From positions 620,001 through 684,000 of the forward strand of contig JAJAGP010000085.1 of NCBI GenBank assembly GCA_025084515.1: 64,000 bases of DNA, in the 5' to 3' direction. The notes beneath the pieces were generated by a model. The model was not told where the DNA came from, made no database searches, and saw only the letters and a list, made by a program, of their open reading frames with translations. Positions 1 through 10,480 of the stretch are shown here, piece after piece. The position numbers were made by a program, and so were the translations under genes. The stretch comes from Ancistrus triradiatus. Its lineage: Eukaryota; Chordata; Actinopteri; Siluriformes; Loricariidae. The first letter of the stretch is position 1; each line of letters begins with the position of its first letter.

Positions 1-234
1 CTTTCTTTTTTCAATTCACTTCATTACTTTTAGTTTTCTTTCTTTCTTTTTTTCTTTCTTCTATATTCAACTTCATTACCTTTTCTTTCCTTTTCTTTCT
101 TTTCTTTCTTCTATATTCAACTTTATTACTTTTCTTTTCTTTCTTTCTTTCTTTCTTTCTTTCTTTTCTTTCTTCTTTCAATTATCAACTTTTTTTCTTT
201 CTTTCTTTCTATATTCACTTCATTACTTTACTTT

Positions 235-265
<31 letters not shown>

Positions 266-649
266 ATATTCACTTCATTACTTTTATTTTCTTTCTTTCT
301 TTCTTTTCTTTCTTTCTATATTCACTTCATTACTTTTCTTTTATTTCTTTCTTTCTTTCTTTCTATATTCACTTCATTACTTTTCTTTTCTTTCTTTCTT
401 TCTTTCCTTCAATTGTGACTTTCTTTCAAACTTCACTGTCTTTCTTTCTTTCTTTCTTTTTTCTATATTCACTTTATTACTTTTCTTTTCTTTCTTTCTT
501 CTTTTCAGTTATCACTTTCTTTCAATCTTCTCTTTCTTTCTTTCTTTCTTTCTTTCTGTATTCACTTTATTACTTTTATTTTCTTTCTTTCTTTCTTTCT
601 TTCTGCTTTTCAATTGTCACTTTCTTTCAATCTTCACTTTCTATGTTTT

Positions 650-681
<32 letters not shown>

Positions 682-1165
682 TTCAATTGTCACTTTCTTT
701 CAAACTTCACTTTCTTTCTTGCTTTCTTTTTTTCTATATTCACTTTATTACTTTTCTTTCTTTCTTTATTTCATTCTTCCTATATTAATTTCATTACTTT
801 TCTTTTCTTTCATTCTATCTATCTTTCTTTTTATCTTCACTGTCGATATTCACTTCATTTATTTTTTTCTTTCTTTCTTTCTTTTTTCTTTCTTTCTTTC
901 ATTCTCCCTATATTTATTTCATTACTTTTCTTTTCCTTTTTTCTATCTATCTATCTTTCTTTCTATCTTCACTTTCTATATTCACTTACTTATTTACTTA
1001 CTATATTCATATACAGTACTTTTCTTTTCTTTCTTTCTTTCTTTCTTATCTTTCTATATTCACTTCATTACTTTTCTTTTTTTTCTTTCCTTCTTTCTTT
1101 CTTTCTTTCCTTCTTACTTTTCTTTCTTTCTTTTTTTCAGTCCTCACTTTATATCTATCTATCAG
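1..1165. repeat. CTTT-type pyrimidine block 1 with higher-order unit
   Basis: Nearly pure pyrimidine on the + strand, built of CTTT/TTTC tetranucleotides. It is not a simple array: runs of 4-8 tetranucleotides are punctuated by a recurring phrase (TATATTCACTTCATTACTTT), giving a unit of roughly 50-60 bp. A related phrase (CAATTGTCACTTTCTTTCAA) occurs in the second half. The block is cut by the left window edge and ends near TATCTATCTATCAGCACC. Open frames through it are Phe/Ser/Leu-rich artefacts. Confidence 0.95.
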
Positions 1166-1899
1166 CACCAGGGGATGATCCTCCTGTCTGGCTGCCCCTC
1201 CCTCAGACACGGCCGATCGTCTGCATCTGTGTGATCATCAACCCGGCCTGTTTTGTTTAATTATCTTTGCTTTATGCTTTGTTCCAAAAAAGAGTCAAAT
1301 GGATTTCCAGAATCAGATGTCGTTCATTTGCAGTAATTTGTGAGATAATGATTCATATTTGTGTCTTATGACCTTGTTCTTGAGTATTCTCTACCTTTGC
1401 TGTATCTCAGCCGTAAGATGGCACCACTGGCCGGTAACACTTTTGGTGCTGAACACCAGACTGGCGCGGTCCCACCGGGCTCAGCACTGCACACTCTGGG
1501 GGGTCTTTATCAGCCGCAGCACATTTGTTAAGTCGTTACGATGTGGGAGCTGTGCGGCGGGAAGGCGAGGAGGTGGGTGGTTTCTATTTCCACATCCAGC
1601 TCAAACCACTTCTGCTTTTCTCTCTCTCGCCCTCTCAAGAGTTCTGAAGTAGTAAATCAAAGTGGATAATCAATTTTCTGTTACTAAGCAACTGAAAAAA
1701 TACCAAAATGTTTGAAACAATAAAACAACATGTACGCAGAAGAGTCAGAGCACTATGAGCGCTAGATAATCCCATTACCGCGGTGTATCCGAAGCTCTGC
1801 CACGGGTTAGATGGTAGGTGAACAGTCTGTTCTCATAGCTGGAGTGGAAGAAGATCTGATCAGCAGCAAATCGGAGGGTCTGCAGGTCTGTGTGATCTG
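1166..1899. other. unique intergenic DNA
   Basis: Non-repetitive sequence between pyrimidine block 1 and a Tc1 relic. A short open frame at 1359-1652 (+) has no recognisable domain and ends in sequence of no coding character. I see no gene, RNA or element here. Confidence 0.5.
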
Positions 1900-2190
1900 T
1901 CCACCAGCGAATAGGCCCACGGGGGCTGAGGCTTCACCGTGGGGTAACCACTGAAGGGCGTCTGATTCCATGGCTGGGTACTCTGGGAAGGGATGGCACC
2001 AGGACACACTATGGGATGCCCCAGACAAGGCCATGTGCCATCTACATAAAAATTGCTGCAGACCAAGTAGGCGTGTGCATGGCAGTGGTGTTACCGTGGG
2101 ACCTGCCACACTGCTCATGATGAAGATTGTTGCCCTGGCCTCCAAATCCCCCCAGATCTCAATCCAATCGAGCAATCCAGTCCAACCTTC
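1900..2190 (+). pseudogene. decayed Tc1-like transposase fragment
   Basis: Short stretches in different frames recall the C-terminal half of a Tc1-family transposase. The clearest is CCAGATCTCAATCCAATCGA at about 2152-2171, which reads PDLNPIE in one frame, the conserved block around the third catalytic acidic residue. Just upstream, GCTGCAGACCAAGT and the CCTGCCACACTGC phrase fit the block before it, but the QDNARPH-type motif itself is lost. Several indels and stops break the frame, so this is a fossil. It abuts pyrimidine block 2. Assignment rests on remembered family motifs and is moderately sure. Confidence 0.55.
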
Positions 2191-3450
2191 TGTCCTTTCT
2201 ATCGATAGATCTATCGATCTTATTCCTCCTTCTGTCTTTCTTTTTTATCTTCACTTTATATCTTTCTGTTATTCTTTCTTTCTTTTTCTTGCTTTCTGTC
2301 TTCTTTCTTTTTATCTTCACTTTCTTTCTGTCTTCACTTTCTATTTTTGTTATTTTTTCTTGCTTTCTATCTTCCCTTTATTTTTTATCTTCACTTTCTA
2401 TCTTTCTGTTTTTCTTTCCTTCCTTCTTTCTTTCTCTCATTAAATCTTTGCTTTCTATCTTTATTTTTTTCTTTCCTCCTTTTTTCTGTCCTTCTTTTGT
2501 CTTTACTTTACTTTATTTCTTTTCTTTTTTTCTTGTTATTTCTTGAAATCTTCACTTATTTTTTTCTTTTTTACATTTTTCTTTCTTTCTTTCTTTCTTT
2601 TTTTTTCTCATTCTTTTCTTCTTCCTATCTTCACTTTCTTTCTTTCTGTTTTCTCTTTCTTTGTTTTTATTTCCACTTTCTTTCTTTCTTTCTTTTTTGC
2701 TTTCTATCTTCTCTTTCTTTCTTTTTATCTTTACTTTCTTTCTTCTGTTATTTTTTCTTGCTTTCTATCTTTCCTTTATTTTTTATCTTCACTTTTTATC
2801 TTTTTGTTTTTCTTTCCTTCTTTCTTTCTTTCTCTCGTTGAATCTTCACTTTCTATCTTTAGTTCTTTCTTTCCTCTTTTCTTTCTGTCTTTCTGTTTAT
2901 CTTTCCTTTATTTCTTTTTGTTCTTTCTTTCTTTCTTTCTTTCTTGCTATTTCTTGCAATCTTCACTTATGTTTTTCTTTTTTCCATTTTCTGTCTTTCT
3001 TTCTTTCTTTCTTTCTTTTTTTCTTTCTTTCTTTTCTTCTAATTCTTTCTTTCTTCCTATCTTCACTTTGTATCTTTCTTTTCCGTTCTGCTATCTTCAC
3101 TTTCTTTGTTTCTTTTTCTTGATGTCTGTCTTCACTGTCTTTCTTTTTATCTTCACTTTCTATATTTCTGATTTTCTTTCTTTCTTTCTTTCTTTTTCCT
3201 TTCTTTCTTCACTTAAATTTTTTTCTTTTTTCAATCTTTCTTTCTTTCTTTCTTTCTTTCTATCTTCACTTTGTATCTTTGTTTTCTTTTTTTTTGCTTT
3301 CTTCACTTTTTCTTTCTTCTATTTCTGTCTTTTTTATTTTATTTTCCTTCCTACCCTTCTTACTTTTCTTTTTCTTTCTTTCCTTTTTACACTTTCTTTT
3401 CTTTTCTTTCTTGCTATCTCCACTGTCTATCTTTCTTTCCTCCCTTTAGA
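2191..3450. repeat. CTTT-type pyrimidine block 2
   Basis: Pyrimidine-rich on the + strand, as in block 1, but the recurring phrase is TATCTTCACTTTCTATCTTT, repeated with spacing of roughly 50-70 bp. It begins beside an 18-bp perfect palindrome and ends at TTCCTCCCTTTAG (about 3450). Overlapping Phe/Ser/Leu open frames of up to 312 codons are artefacts of the repeat. Confidence 0.95.
2201..2218. repeat. perfect 18-bp palindrome
   Basis: ATCGATAGATCTATCGAT is identical to its reverse complement. It sits exactly at the junction of the Tc1 relic and pyrimidine block 2. It could be a breakpoint product or chance. Confidence 0.9.
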
Positions 3451-4640
3451 GCCTGACACTGAATGGATTGGATGGAAGTGAATCTCCAGAGCCCAGTGAT
3501 TCTCCAATCGCCCAAAATCCAGTGGAAAGATCTCCAGGAGACGTGACGCCCTTACAGTGGATGTATGACCATATATGGTCCTGTGACAGATGGACGGACG
3601 GATGGATGGATGGATGGATGGATGGAGAAGCTCTCCTAGCCGGAGCGTTTCTGTAGTCCCCGCTGACATTGCTCATATCTCGTCTATTGTATTACATCAT
3701 GTTCTACATTTCACAATCCAAGAAGCTTCATATCGGCGTGGATCAAATTGAGTTACGCTGTGTTCTCCGGCTCGGCTTTATCTCCGGTCCTTCTGCCCGT
3801 GGATCTGCTGGAAGTTTGGAGCCGCCTGGATGGGAGGGACGTCTCGCTGTTCTTCCTCCCTCCGTGGCCATAATGGGACTTTCTGAGCGGATTTCATTTC
3901 AGGCTTTTACAGACGTTTGCTCGAGCCTTGCTTTGAAGGTTATGCAGGGTTCAGGCTAGCTTAGCGATCTGTTGTCGACCTTCAACATCGTCGCTCTTTC
4001 TTCCTCTTTTTCCTTTTGTTTTCTTCACACGTTGTGACACCATGAATTAGCAACTCCATATCGATTCCTAAAGCTATGATATGAAGCCTTCGGGGAGCCA
4101 AAGTGGAGCTACCAGGCACAATAAAAACATCAGCGGCTGGGTTAGGTTCCCACCGGAAAGGCCCTGGAATCAATGGTGCTGGTGAGGTGGAGAGTTACAC
4201 GATCATCCCTCCAGAAGCAAACGGATTGGATGACAAGGCAGGAAAGTGGACCGACTCCATGAAGGAGGGAGGGACGTGAGCTAATTGGCTTTGACGAGCC
4301 TGATTTCTGTTTGCTTGACTCACATCCTCCTGTTAATGCCTTAAACAGACCATTAGAGTCCATTAAGAAGGTGGGGTTCCATAAGTATCTGTACTCTGAC
4401 CTCAGCATGCAGTCATGTGACACTTCACACACGATAAATAATTCAGGACCGCCTTTATTTAAGAGACCTGGACGCTCCCTAAGTGACCTACGTGACACTC
4501 CCCGTTTCGATCCCAGCCCCGGCACCGAGTCTGCAGTCATTAGGAATTCTGCATCATGTCTAATTTCATTAAAGACCATCAGCGCCCGCTCGCTCGCCCC
4601 CTCTGCCGCCCGCTCGCTGACTGATGCTTTTAATTATGTG
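3451..4640. other. unique intergenic DNA with short repeats
   Basis: Unique sequence between pyrimidine blocks 2 and 3. It contains a short GATG tandem (about 3592-3626) and a palindromic CArG-like box (3567-3580). A 145-codon minus-strand frame at 4142-4579 has no recognisable domain. The part from about 4290 has homeodomain-type TAAT cores and a motif-dense look often seen in conserved noncoding elements, but conservation cannot be judged here. Confidence 0.45.
3567..3580. promoter_or_regulatory. palindromic CArG-box candidate (SRF/MADS type)
   Basis: GACCATATATGGTC is a perfect 14-bp palindrome whose core CCATATATGG (3569-3578) matches the CC(A/T)6GG serum-response-factor consensus exactly. 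It lies about 15.2 kb upstream of the hs6st1 start codon. Only the sequence match is seen; occupancy is unknown. Confidence 0.4.
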
Positions 4641-4690
4641 CCTCCCTTCTCTGCTTTCTCATTTCAGATCTCGCCGATGTCATTAATAAT
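4641..4690 (+). other. candidate 23-nt microexon with acceptor and donor
   Basis: A pyrimidine tract (CCTCCCTTCTCTGCTTTCTC) ends in ATTTCAG at 4661-4667. Twenty-three bases later a donor-like GTAAGGA begins at 4691. The implied microexon is 4668-4690. No flanking exon of an associated gene is visible, so this may be chance. Confidence 0.2.
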
Positions 4691-5035
4691 GTAAGGATAT
4701 TCTAATTAACAATGCCGCTGCCGTTTTGCAGTGTAAACACAACTGATGTATTCATTAGGGTCTAAGCGCCGGTGATGGATTACCCCATCGGTGGGGGTGG
4801 GGGGTTACAGGGGCGTCAGCAGTGCCTCCTGCGGCACGGGGCGCTGTGCTGATGGCGGATCCTCAACAAACGTTAGGAATGACTTAGTAAGTGTGGGTGC
4901 GGGTCTGGTCCCTTACAGCGCGGGGTCGTTGGGTTCGCCGTGCCGTGGGACGGATCCCAGTGCTGCTGCTGTCCAGGGTGCTGAAGGGCTGCCTGCTCCA
5001 GAAACCTCAGCTGGGTCTGCGTTCTTTTTGTCCGG
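4691..5035. other. unique intergenic DNA
   Basis: Short unique stretch leading into pyrimidine block 3, with a G-rich run at about 4790-4803. Nothing identifiable. Confidence 0.5.
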
Positions 5036-5532
5036 CTTCACTTCCCTCTGTCTTTTTCTTCCTTCCCTTCTTTCTGTCTTTCTTTCTTTTTTTCTTTTGT
5101 ATGTTTATTTTTCCTTTCTTCTTTCATTCCCTTGTTTCTTTTTTTCTTCCTTCCTTCCTTCCCTTCTTTCTTTTGTATCTTTCTTTCTTTCTTCCTTCCT
5201 TCCCTTCTTTCTTTTGTATATTTCTTTCTTTCTTTCTTTCTTTCTTTATTCCCTTCTTTCTTTTGTATCTTTATTTTCTTTCTTTTTTTGTATCTTTATT
5301 TTTTCCTTCTTCCTTCCTTCCCTTTCTCCTTTCTTTCTTTCCTTCCTTTTTTCTTTTCTTTCTTTCTTTCTTTCTTCCTTTCCTTCTTTCTTTTGTATCT
5401 TTATTGTCATTTTTCCTTATCTTGTTCTTTTCTTTGTTTTCTTTTTTTTCATTTCTTTCTTTCTTTTGTGTCTTTATTTTTCCTTCTTTCTTTCATTCCC
5501 TCCTTTCTTTCCTCCTTCCTTCCTCCCTTCCC

Positions 5533-5563
<31 letters not shown>

Positions 5564-5933
5564 CTTCTTTCTTTTGTATCTTTATTTTTTCTTTTTTTGT
5601 ATCTTTATTTTTCCCTTCTTCTTTCCTTCCCTCTCTCCTTTCTTTCTTTCATTCTTTCTTTTTTTCTTTTCTTCACTTTCTAAATTCACTTCATTATTTT
5701 TCTTTCTTTCTTTCTTTCTTTCTTTCTATATTCATTTAATTTATTTTCTTTCTTTCTGTCTATCGTTCTTTCTTTCTATCTTCACTTTTTATATTCACCC
5801 CATTTCTTTTCTTTCTTTCTTTCTTTCTGTCTTTCTTCCTTCCTTCCTTCCTTCCCTTCTTTCTTTTGTATCTTTATTTTTCCTTTCTTTCATTTCTCCT
5901 TATGTTGTTCTTTTTTTCGTTTCTTTTTTATCA

Positions 5934-5969
<36 letters not shown>

Positions 5970-6190
5970 CTTTTTTTCTTTTCATTTCTTTCTTTGTTTT
6001 GTGTCTTTATTTTTCCTTCCTTCTTTTGTATTTTTATTTTTCCTTTCCTTTCTTTCGTTCTTACTTTCTATCTTGTCTTTCTTTCATTTAATTAATTAAT
6101 CAGTCATTTTTCTTTCTGTCTTTTTTTTCTTTGTTTTCTTTCTTTCTTTTTTGTTTCTGTCCTGTCTTTTTTTTTTCCTTATTTCTACTA
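5036..6190. repeat. CTTT/CCTT-type pyrimidine block 3
   Basis: Pyrimidine-rich + strand with alternating CTTT and CCTT runs, punctuated by the phrase CTTTTGTATCTTTATTTTTC at intervals of about 50-110 bp. It ends in an AT segment (TTTAATTAATTAATCAG near 6088-6103) and a final short pyrimidine stretch. The end segment is almost repeated in block 4, pointing to a shared origin. Confidence 0.95.
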
Positions 6191-6233
6191 AAGCAGACTA
6201 AATGGACGTAATCCCCACTAAATCATCCCTTTA

Positions 6234-7769
6234 TACACTGCTCAAAAAATAAAGGGAGCACTTAAACAACACAATATAACTCCAAGTAAACAACACTGAT
6301 TGACAATCAGTTTCACATGCTGTTGTGCAAATGGAATAGACAACAGGTGGGAATTATTGGCGATTAGCAAGACACTCAGTAAAGGAGTGGTTCTGCAGAT
6401 GGGAACCACAGACCACTTCTCAGTACCTATGCTTTCTGGCTGATGTTTTGGTCACTTTTGAATGTTGGTGGTGCTTTCACACTCGTGGTAGCATGAGACG
6501 GACTCTACAACCCACACAAGTGGCTCCGGTAGTGCAGCTCATCCATGATGGCACATCAGTGCGAGCTGTGGCAAGAAGGTTTGCTGTGTCTGTCAGCGTA
6601 GTGTCCAGAGGCTGGAGGCGCTACCAGGAGACAGGCCAGTACACCAGGAGACGTGGAGGAGGCCGTAGAAGGGCAACAACCCAGCAGCAGGACCGCTACC
6701 TCCGCCTTTGTGCAAGGAGGAACAGGAGGAGCACTGCCAGAGCCCTCTGCAAAATGACCTCCAGCAGGCCACAAATGTGCATGTGTCTGCACAACGGTTA
6801 GAAACCGACTCCATGAGGATGGTATGAGGGCCCGACGTCCACAGATGGGGGTTGTGTTCACAGCCCAACACCATGCAGGATGCTTGGCATTTGCCAGAGA
6901 ACACCAGGATTGGCAAATTCGCCACTGGCGCCCTGTGCTGAAAGCAGGTTCACACTGAGCACATGTGACAGACGTGACAGAGTCTGGAGACGCCGTGGAG
7001 AGCGATCTGCTGTCTGCAACATCCTTCAGCATGACCGGTTTGGCAGTGAGTCAGTAATGGTGTGGGGTGGCATTTCTTTGGAGGGCCGCACAGACCTCCA
7101 TGTGCTCACTAGAGGTAGTCTGACTGACATTAGGTACCGAGATGAGATCCTCAGACCCCTTGTAAGACCATATGCTGGTGTGGTTGGCCCTGGGTTCCTC
7201 CTAATGCAGGACAATGCTAGACCTCATGTGGGTGGAGTGTGTCAGGAGTTCCTGCAAGATGAAGGCATTGAAGCTATGGACTGGCCCACCCGTTCCCCAG
7301 ATCTGAATCCGATTGAGCACATCTGGGAAATCATGTCTTGCTCCATCCACCAACGTCACGTTGCACCACAGACTGTCCAGGAGTTGGTGGATGCTTTAGT
7401 GCAGGTCTGGGAGGAGATCCCTCAGGAGACCATCCACCACCTCATCAGGAGCATGCCCAGGCGTTGTAGGGAGGTCATACAGGCACGTGGAGGCCACACA
7501 CAATACTGAGCCTCATTTAGACTTGTTTTAAGGACATTACATCAAAGTTGGATCAGCCTGTAGTGAGTTTTTCCACTTTAATTTTGTGTGTGACTCCAAA
7601 TCCAGGCCTCCATTGGTTAATAAATTTGATTTACATTGATGATTTTTGTGTGATTTTGTTGTCAGCACATTCAGCTTTGTACAGAACAAAGTATTCAATG
7701 AGAATATTTCATTCATTCAGATCTAGGATGTGGTATTTGAGTGTTCTCTTTATTTTTTTGAGCAGTGTA
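6234..7769 (+). mobile_element. near-complete Tc1-like transposon
   Basis: The element proper runs 6236-7767 (1532 bp). Both ends carry CACTGCTCAAAAAA (left 6236; inverted at the right end to 7767), and the inverted repeat continues imperfectly for about 30 bp. Each end is flanked by TA (6234-6235 and 7768-7769), the usual Tc1/mariner target duplication. The interior codes a transposase on the + strand that is broken by indels. It inserted just right of pyrimidine block 3. The ends look well preserved, so it may still be mobilisable in trans, though its own enzyme is dead. Confidence 0.92.
6448..7509 (+). pseudogene. Tc1-family transposase, frameshifted
   Basis: Cut-and-paste transposase of the Tc1 (DD34E) group, acting in the nucleus on the element ends. 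The first open part (6448-6801) holds the N-terminal helix-turn-helix region (GTSVRAVARRFAVSVSVVSR) and a basic linker. The second (6880-7509) holds the C-terminal catalytic half: the second Asp in LLMQDNARPH and, 34 residues later, the Glu of SPDLNPIEHIW, ending GGHTQY. The parts are in different frames with a third frame between, so at least two indels occurred. At 6940/6941 the coding around the expected first catalytic Asp (a TDESRF-type motif) is missing about ten bases; only ESRF remains. The enzyme is therefore inactive. Confidence 0.9.
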
Positions 7770-8525
7770 CATACAGTTCCGTTGTGTTTCTAACATTGAC
7801 TCTGTTCCTTTTCTCTCTCTCTCTCTCTTCTTTCTCCTCCTTATGAAAATGAGGCAGGAGGGTAAAACGAGGCCTCAGCTCACAGTAATAAGGATGAGAA
7901 ATGACAAGCTGAATTTGGAGATTAATGGATTATCTGGGAAAGCACTGTCGCCGTGCCACAGCCAATGACCTTTTCAGATTGAAGGATGGCTCCATTTTAG
8001 CTCTCGGGGGAAAAACTCCGGACCAAACTCCCTCTCTTTCTCTGTCTTTTTCAGAGAAGGTGAGATGGCAGGAAGCTCTGAGCACATAGACGGGAAAACA
8101 GAGCAGGAGATTAAAAGCTAACGGCATAAATGCAGGAGCAGGGACTGAGGATGAGACGGGACGGCTGGTTCGTCTCCAGGGTCCGACCGACTTAGACCTA
8201 AGCCGGTTCGGAGACCTTCCGAAAACACCGGGGATCATCTGGGTAACTTCTCAACCTGTCAAGTCTCGTTTCTATCAAACCACAACACGACAACATCTGG
8301 CTGCAGCTCCGTGTGTGACTCATGCAGGTCCAGGTTCCAGCCCCGAGGTCAGGGGTCCAGAGTGGTTCCAGAGAGGATCTAGGAACATTCGCTCGCAGGG
8401 CCCAGTAACTGCAGCACTCGACCCTCATGCTACAAGCCTAGCCCAAGGTTCGAACCCAGGTCCTCAGGTTTCCTGCAGCTGGACATTAATGGAAAAGTAA
8501 TGGAAAGTTCTTAGGTTTTTGAGTC
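7770..8525. other. unique intergenic DNA
   Basis: Unique sequence between the Tc1 element and pyrimidine block 4. A short TC dinucleotide run lies near 7813-7828. No coding or RNA feature recognised. Confidence 0.5.
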
Positions 8526-9410
8526 AAGCAGCTCTTTCTCACCATCTTCCTATTTTCTCTTTCTTTCATTATTTCATTCCATCTTTACTTTCTGTCTTTC
8601 TTTTCTTTTCTTTCTTTCTTTCTTTCCCCTTTCCTTTCCTTTCTTTGTTTTCTTTTCCCTTTCCTTTCCTTTCTTTCTTTCTTTCTTTGTTTTCTTCCTT
8701 CCTTCCTTTCTTTCTTTTCAATAAATCGATTAATTAATTAAATCATTATTTCATCCTTTCTTTCTTTTTTTTTTCTTTTCCTCTCTTTTTTATTCTATCT
8801 TTCTATTTTTTTATTTCTTTCATTATTTTTACCTTTCTTTTTCTTTTCCTTTCCTTTCCTTCATTTTTTCTTTCTTTCTTTGTTTCCTTTCTTCCTTTCT
8901 TCCTTCATTCCTTCCTTCCTTCCTTCCTTCCTTCCTTTCTTTCTTTCTTTTGTATCTTTATTTTTCCTTTCTTTCTTACTTTTTTCCTTCTATCTTTTGT
9001 TCTTACTTTCTATCTTCTCTTTCTTTCATTAATTAATCAATTTATTAATAGATTAATTATTTAATCAATTAATTCGTCCTTTTTTATCTATCATTCTTTT
9101 TTCTCCTTTGCTTTCTTTTCTTTTCTTCTTTTCTATTTTCTCTTTCTTTTGTTGTTTCCTTCTTTCTTTACTTTCTATCTTTCCTTTGTTTTCCTTTGTT
9201 CTTTCTTTTTTTCTTTGTTTTCCTTCTTTCTTTCTTTCTTTCTTTCTTTCTCCCTTCCTTGCTTTTGTATCTTCATTTTTTTCTTTCTTTCTTTCTTTTT
9301 TATGTCTTTAACTGATTAATTATTTAATTAATTAATTCCTTTCCTTTCTTTCTTTTTATTTCTTTGTTTTCTTTCTTGCTTTTGTTTGTTTCTTTCTTTT
9401 CATTCTGGTC
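8526..9410. repeat. CTTT/CCTT-type pyrimidine block 4 with ATTAAT spacers
   Basis: Same pyrimidine strand bias as blocks 1-3, interrupted by ATTAATTAAT-type AT segments near 8718-8745, 9029-9075 and 9309-9340. The stretch 8997-9041 closely matches 6056-6102 of block 3, including the TTCTTACTTTCTATCTT phrase and the following ATTAATTAAT, so the two blocks share an ancestral unit. Confidence 0.93.
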
Positions 9411-10085
9411 CGTGGGTGGGTCAGTGGTACGTCAGTCTGGGATTCGAACCGCCCGGTTAGCATTGCTAAAGGGGCGGAGCCTAGGAACTCATTTTCACAC
9501 AGTGCGGATCTGTTCCCAGACACATGGCATTGTGGGAGAATGTGGAATACGGCTGGACGGAGGGTGCTGATGAGATATGCTTCGTATTCATCCATATATA
9601 AAAACCATTGACATCGGGTGCCAAAACTTGTTCATCAGGCTGCATCGTCCTCACTTCTAATAAACTGAAGCTTTTCTCACAACAACGAAACGACCTCTGT
9701 TCCAAAAGAACACACATTTATTTCCCTTTCATGTTATTTGGGTGTTTGATCTGCCAGCTTCAAAGCTCCCCATGTGTGTTTTAATGTCGTCCCTTTTAAG
9801 TCCCAATCAAAGATCTAATTTGATTAGGTTCTGAGCGATCACCGGTAAGCAAAGGGTCAGCGTAATTAGATTAATCCCTTTGAAGCGATTCGTCGAGCTC
9901 CTACCCAGTTTCTCAGGCTCGGGCTAAAGTATGGGCACCCCTGCTCAAATGAGATGTCAATGTTTACATCTTGTTTGAATTTCATTCCTTATAATGCGTT
10001 ACTGCTTGTGGAGATTCTCTGCATCTGATTGGTCCGGAGACTTTAGATCATCGTGAACTTTGGGTTCCTCAAACTACAGGCTCTG
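9411..10085. other. unique intergenic DNA
   Basis: Contains TAATT and ATCAAAG-type motifs near 9800-9890. A phrase at about 9926-9945 (AGTATGGGCACCCCTG) resembles a degraded Tc1-type terminal repeat. No gene seen. Confidence 0.4.
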
Positions 10086-10089
10086 ATTT

Positions 10090-10480
10090 ATTTCTCCTCT
10101 TGTGCAGTTGTGCAGCTGGACCTTCCGCTCTTTTATCTATCATGGTTAGTTCCAGTCCTCTTAACTCGAGACAGTAATATGCTTTTTAATTTGGAGATTT
10201 TTCCTTTTTTTCCTCTGCATTCACCATGTCCATCCACAATCTTTGTCAAAGCAAACTCTTGTGCAGTTGTTCAACTGGACCTTCCACTTTTGATCTATAG
10301 CGTTTGGATCTAGGTCTCTTTACTCGAGATGTTAATATACTTTTTAACTTTGGGATTTTTTCTGTTTTCCTTCCAGTCTGGTCAAGTACCCAGTCTCACA
10401 ACAACTCACACCATGTTCATCTGCTATCTTTGTCAGAGCAAGCTCTTGTGCAGTTGTACAAGTGGGACTGTTTTATCCGC
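10090..10480. repeat. short tandem repeat, about 160-190 bp unit, 2.5 copies
   Basis: The phrase CTTGTGCAGTTGTNCAANTG recurs at about 10099, 10258 and 10445. Each copy is followed by a GGACCTTCC-like segment and by a later ACTCGAGA(C/T)...TAATAT segment. Copies differ by many substitutions and small indels, so the duplication is old. Short open frames here are incidental. Confidence 0.75.

Noticed and set aside
415..3481. Long Phe/Ser/Leu open frames (up to 312 codons)
   Set aside because: They are translations of CTTT-type repeats in several overlapping frames, with no start context, domain or codon structure.
4142..4579. 145-codon minus-strand frame as a gene
   Set aside because: No domain or coding signature; probably chance in unique DNA.
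4791..6099. 434-codon and related open frames
   Set aside because: Low-complexity Phe/Ser/Leu reading of pyrimidine block 3.
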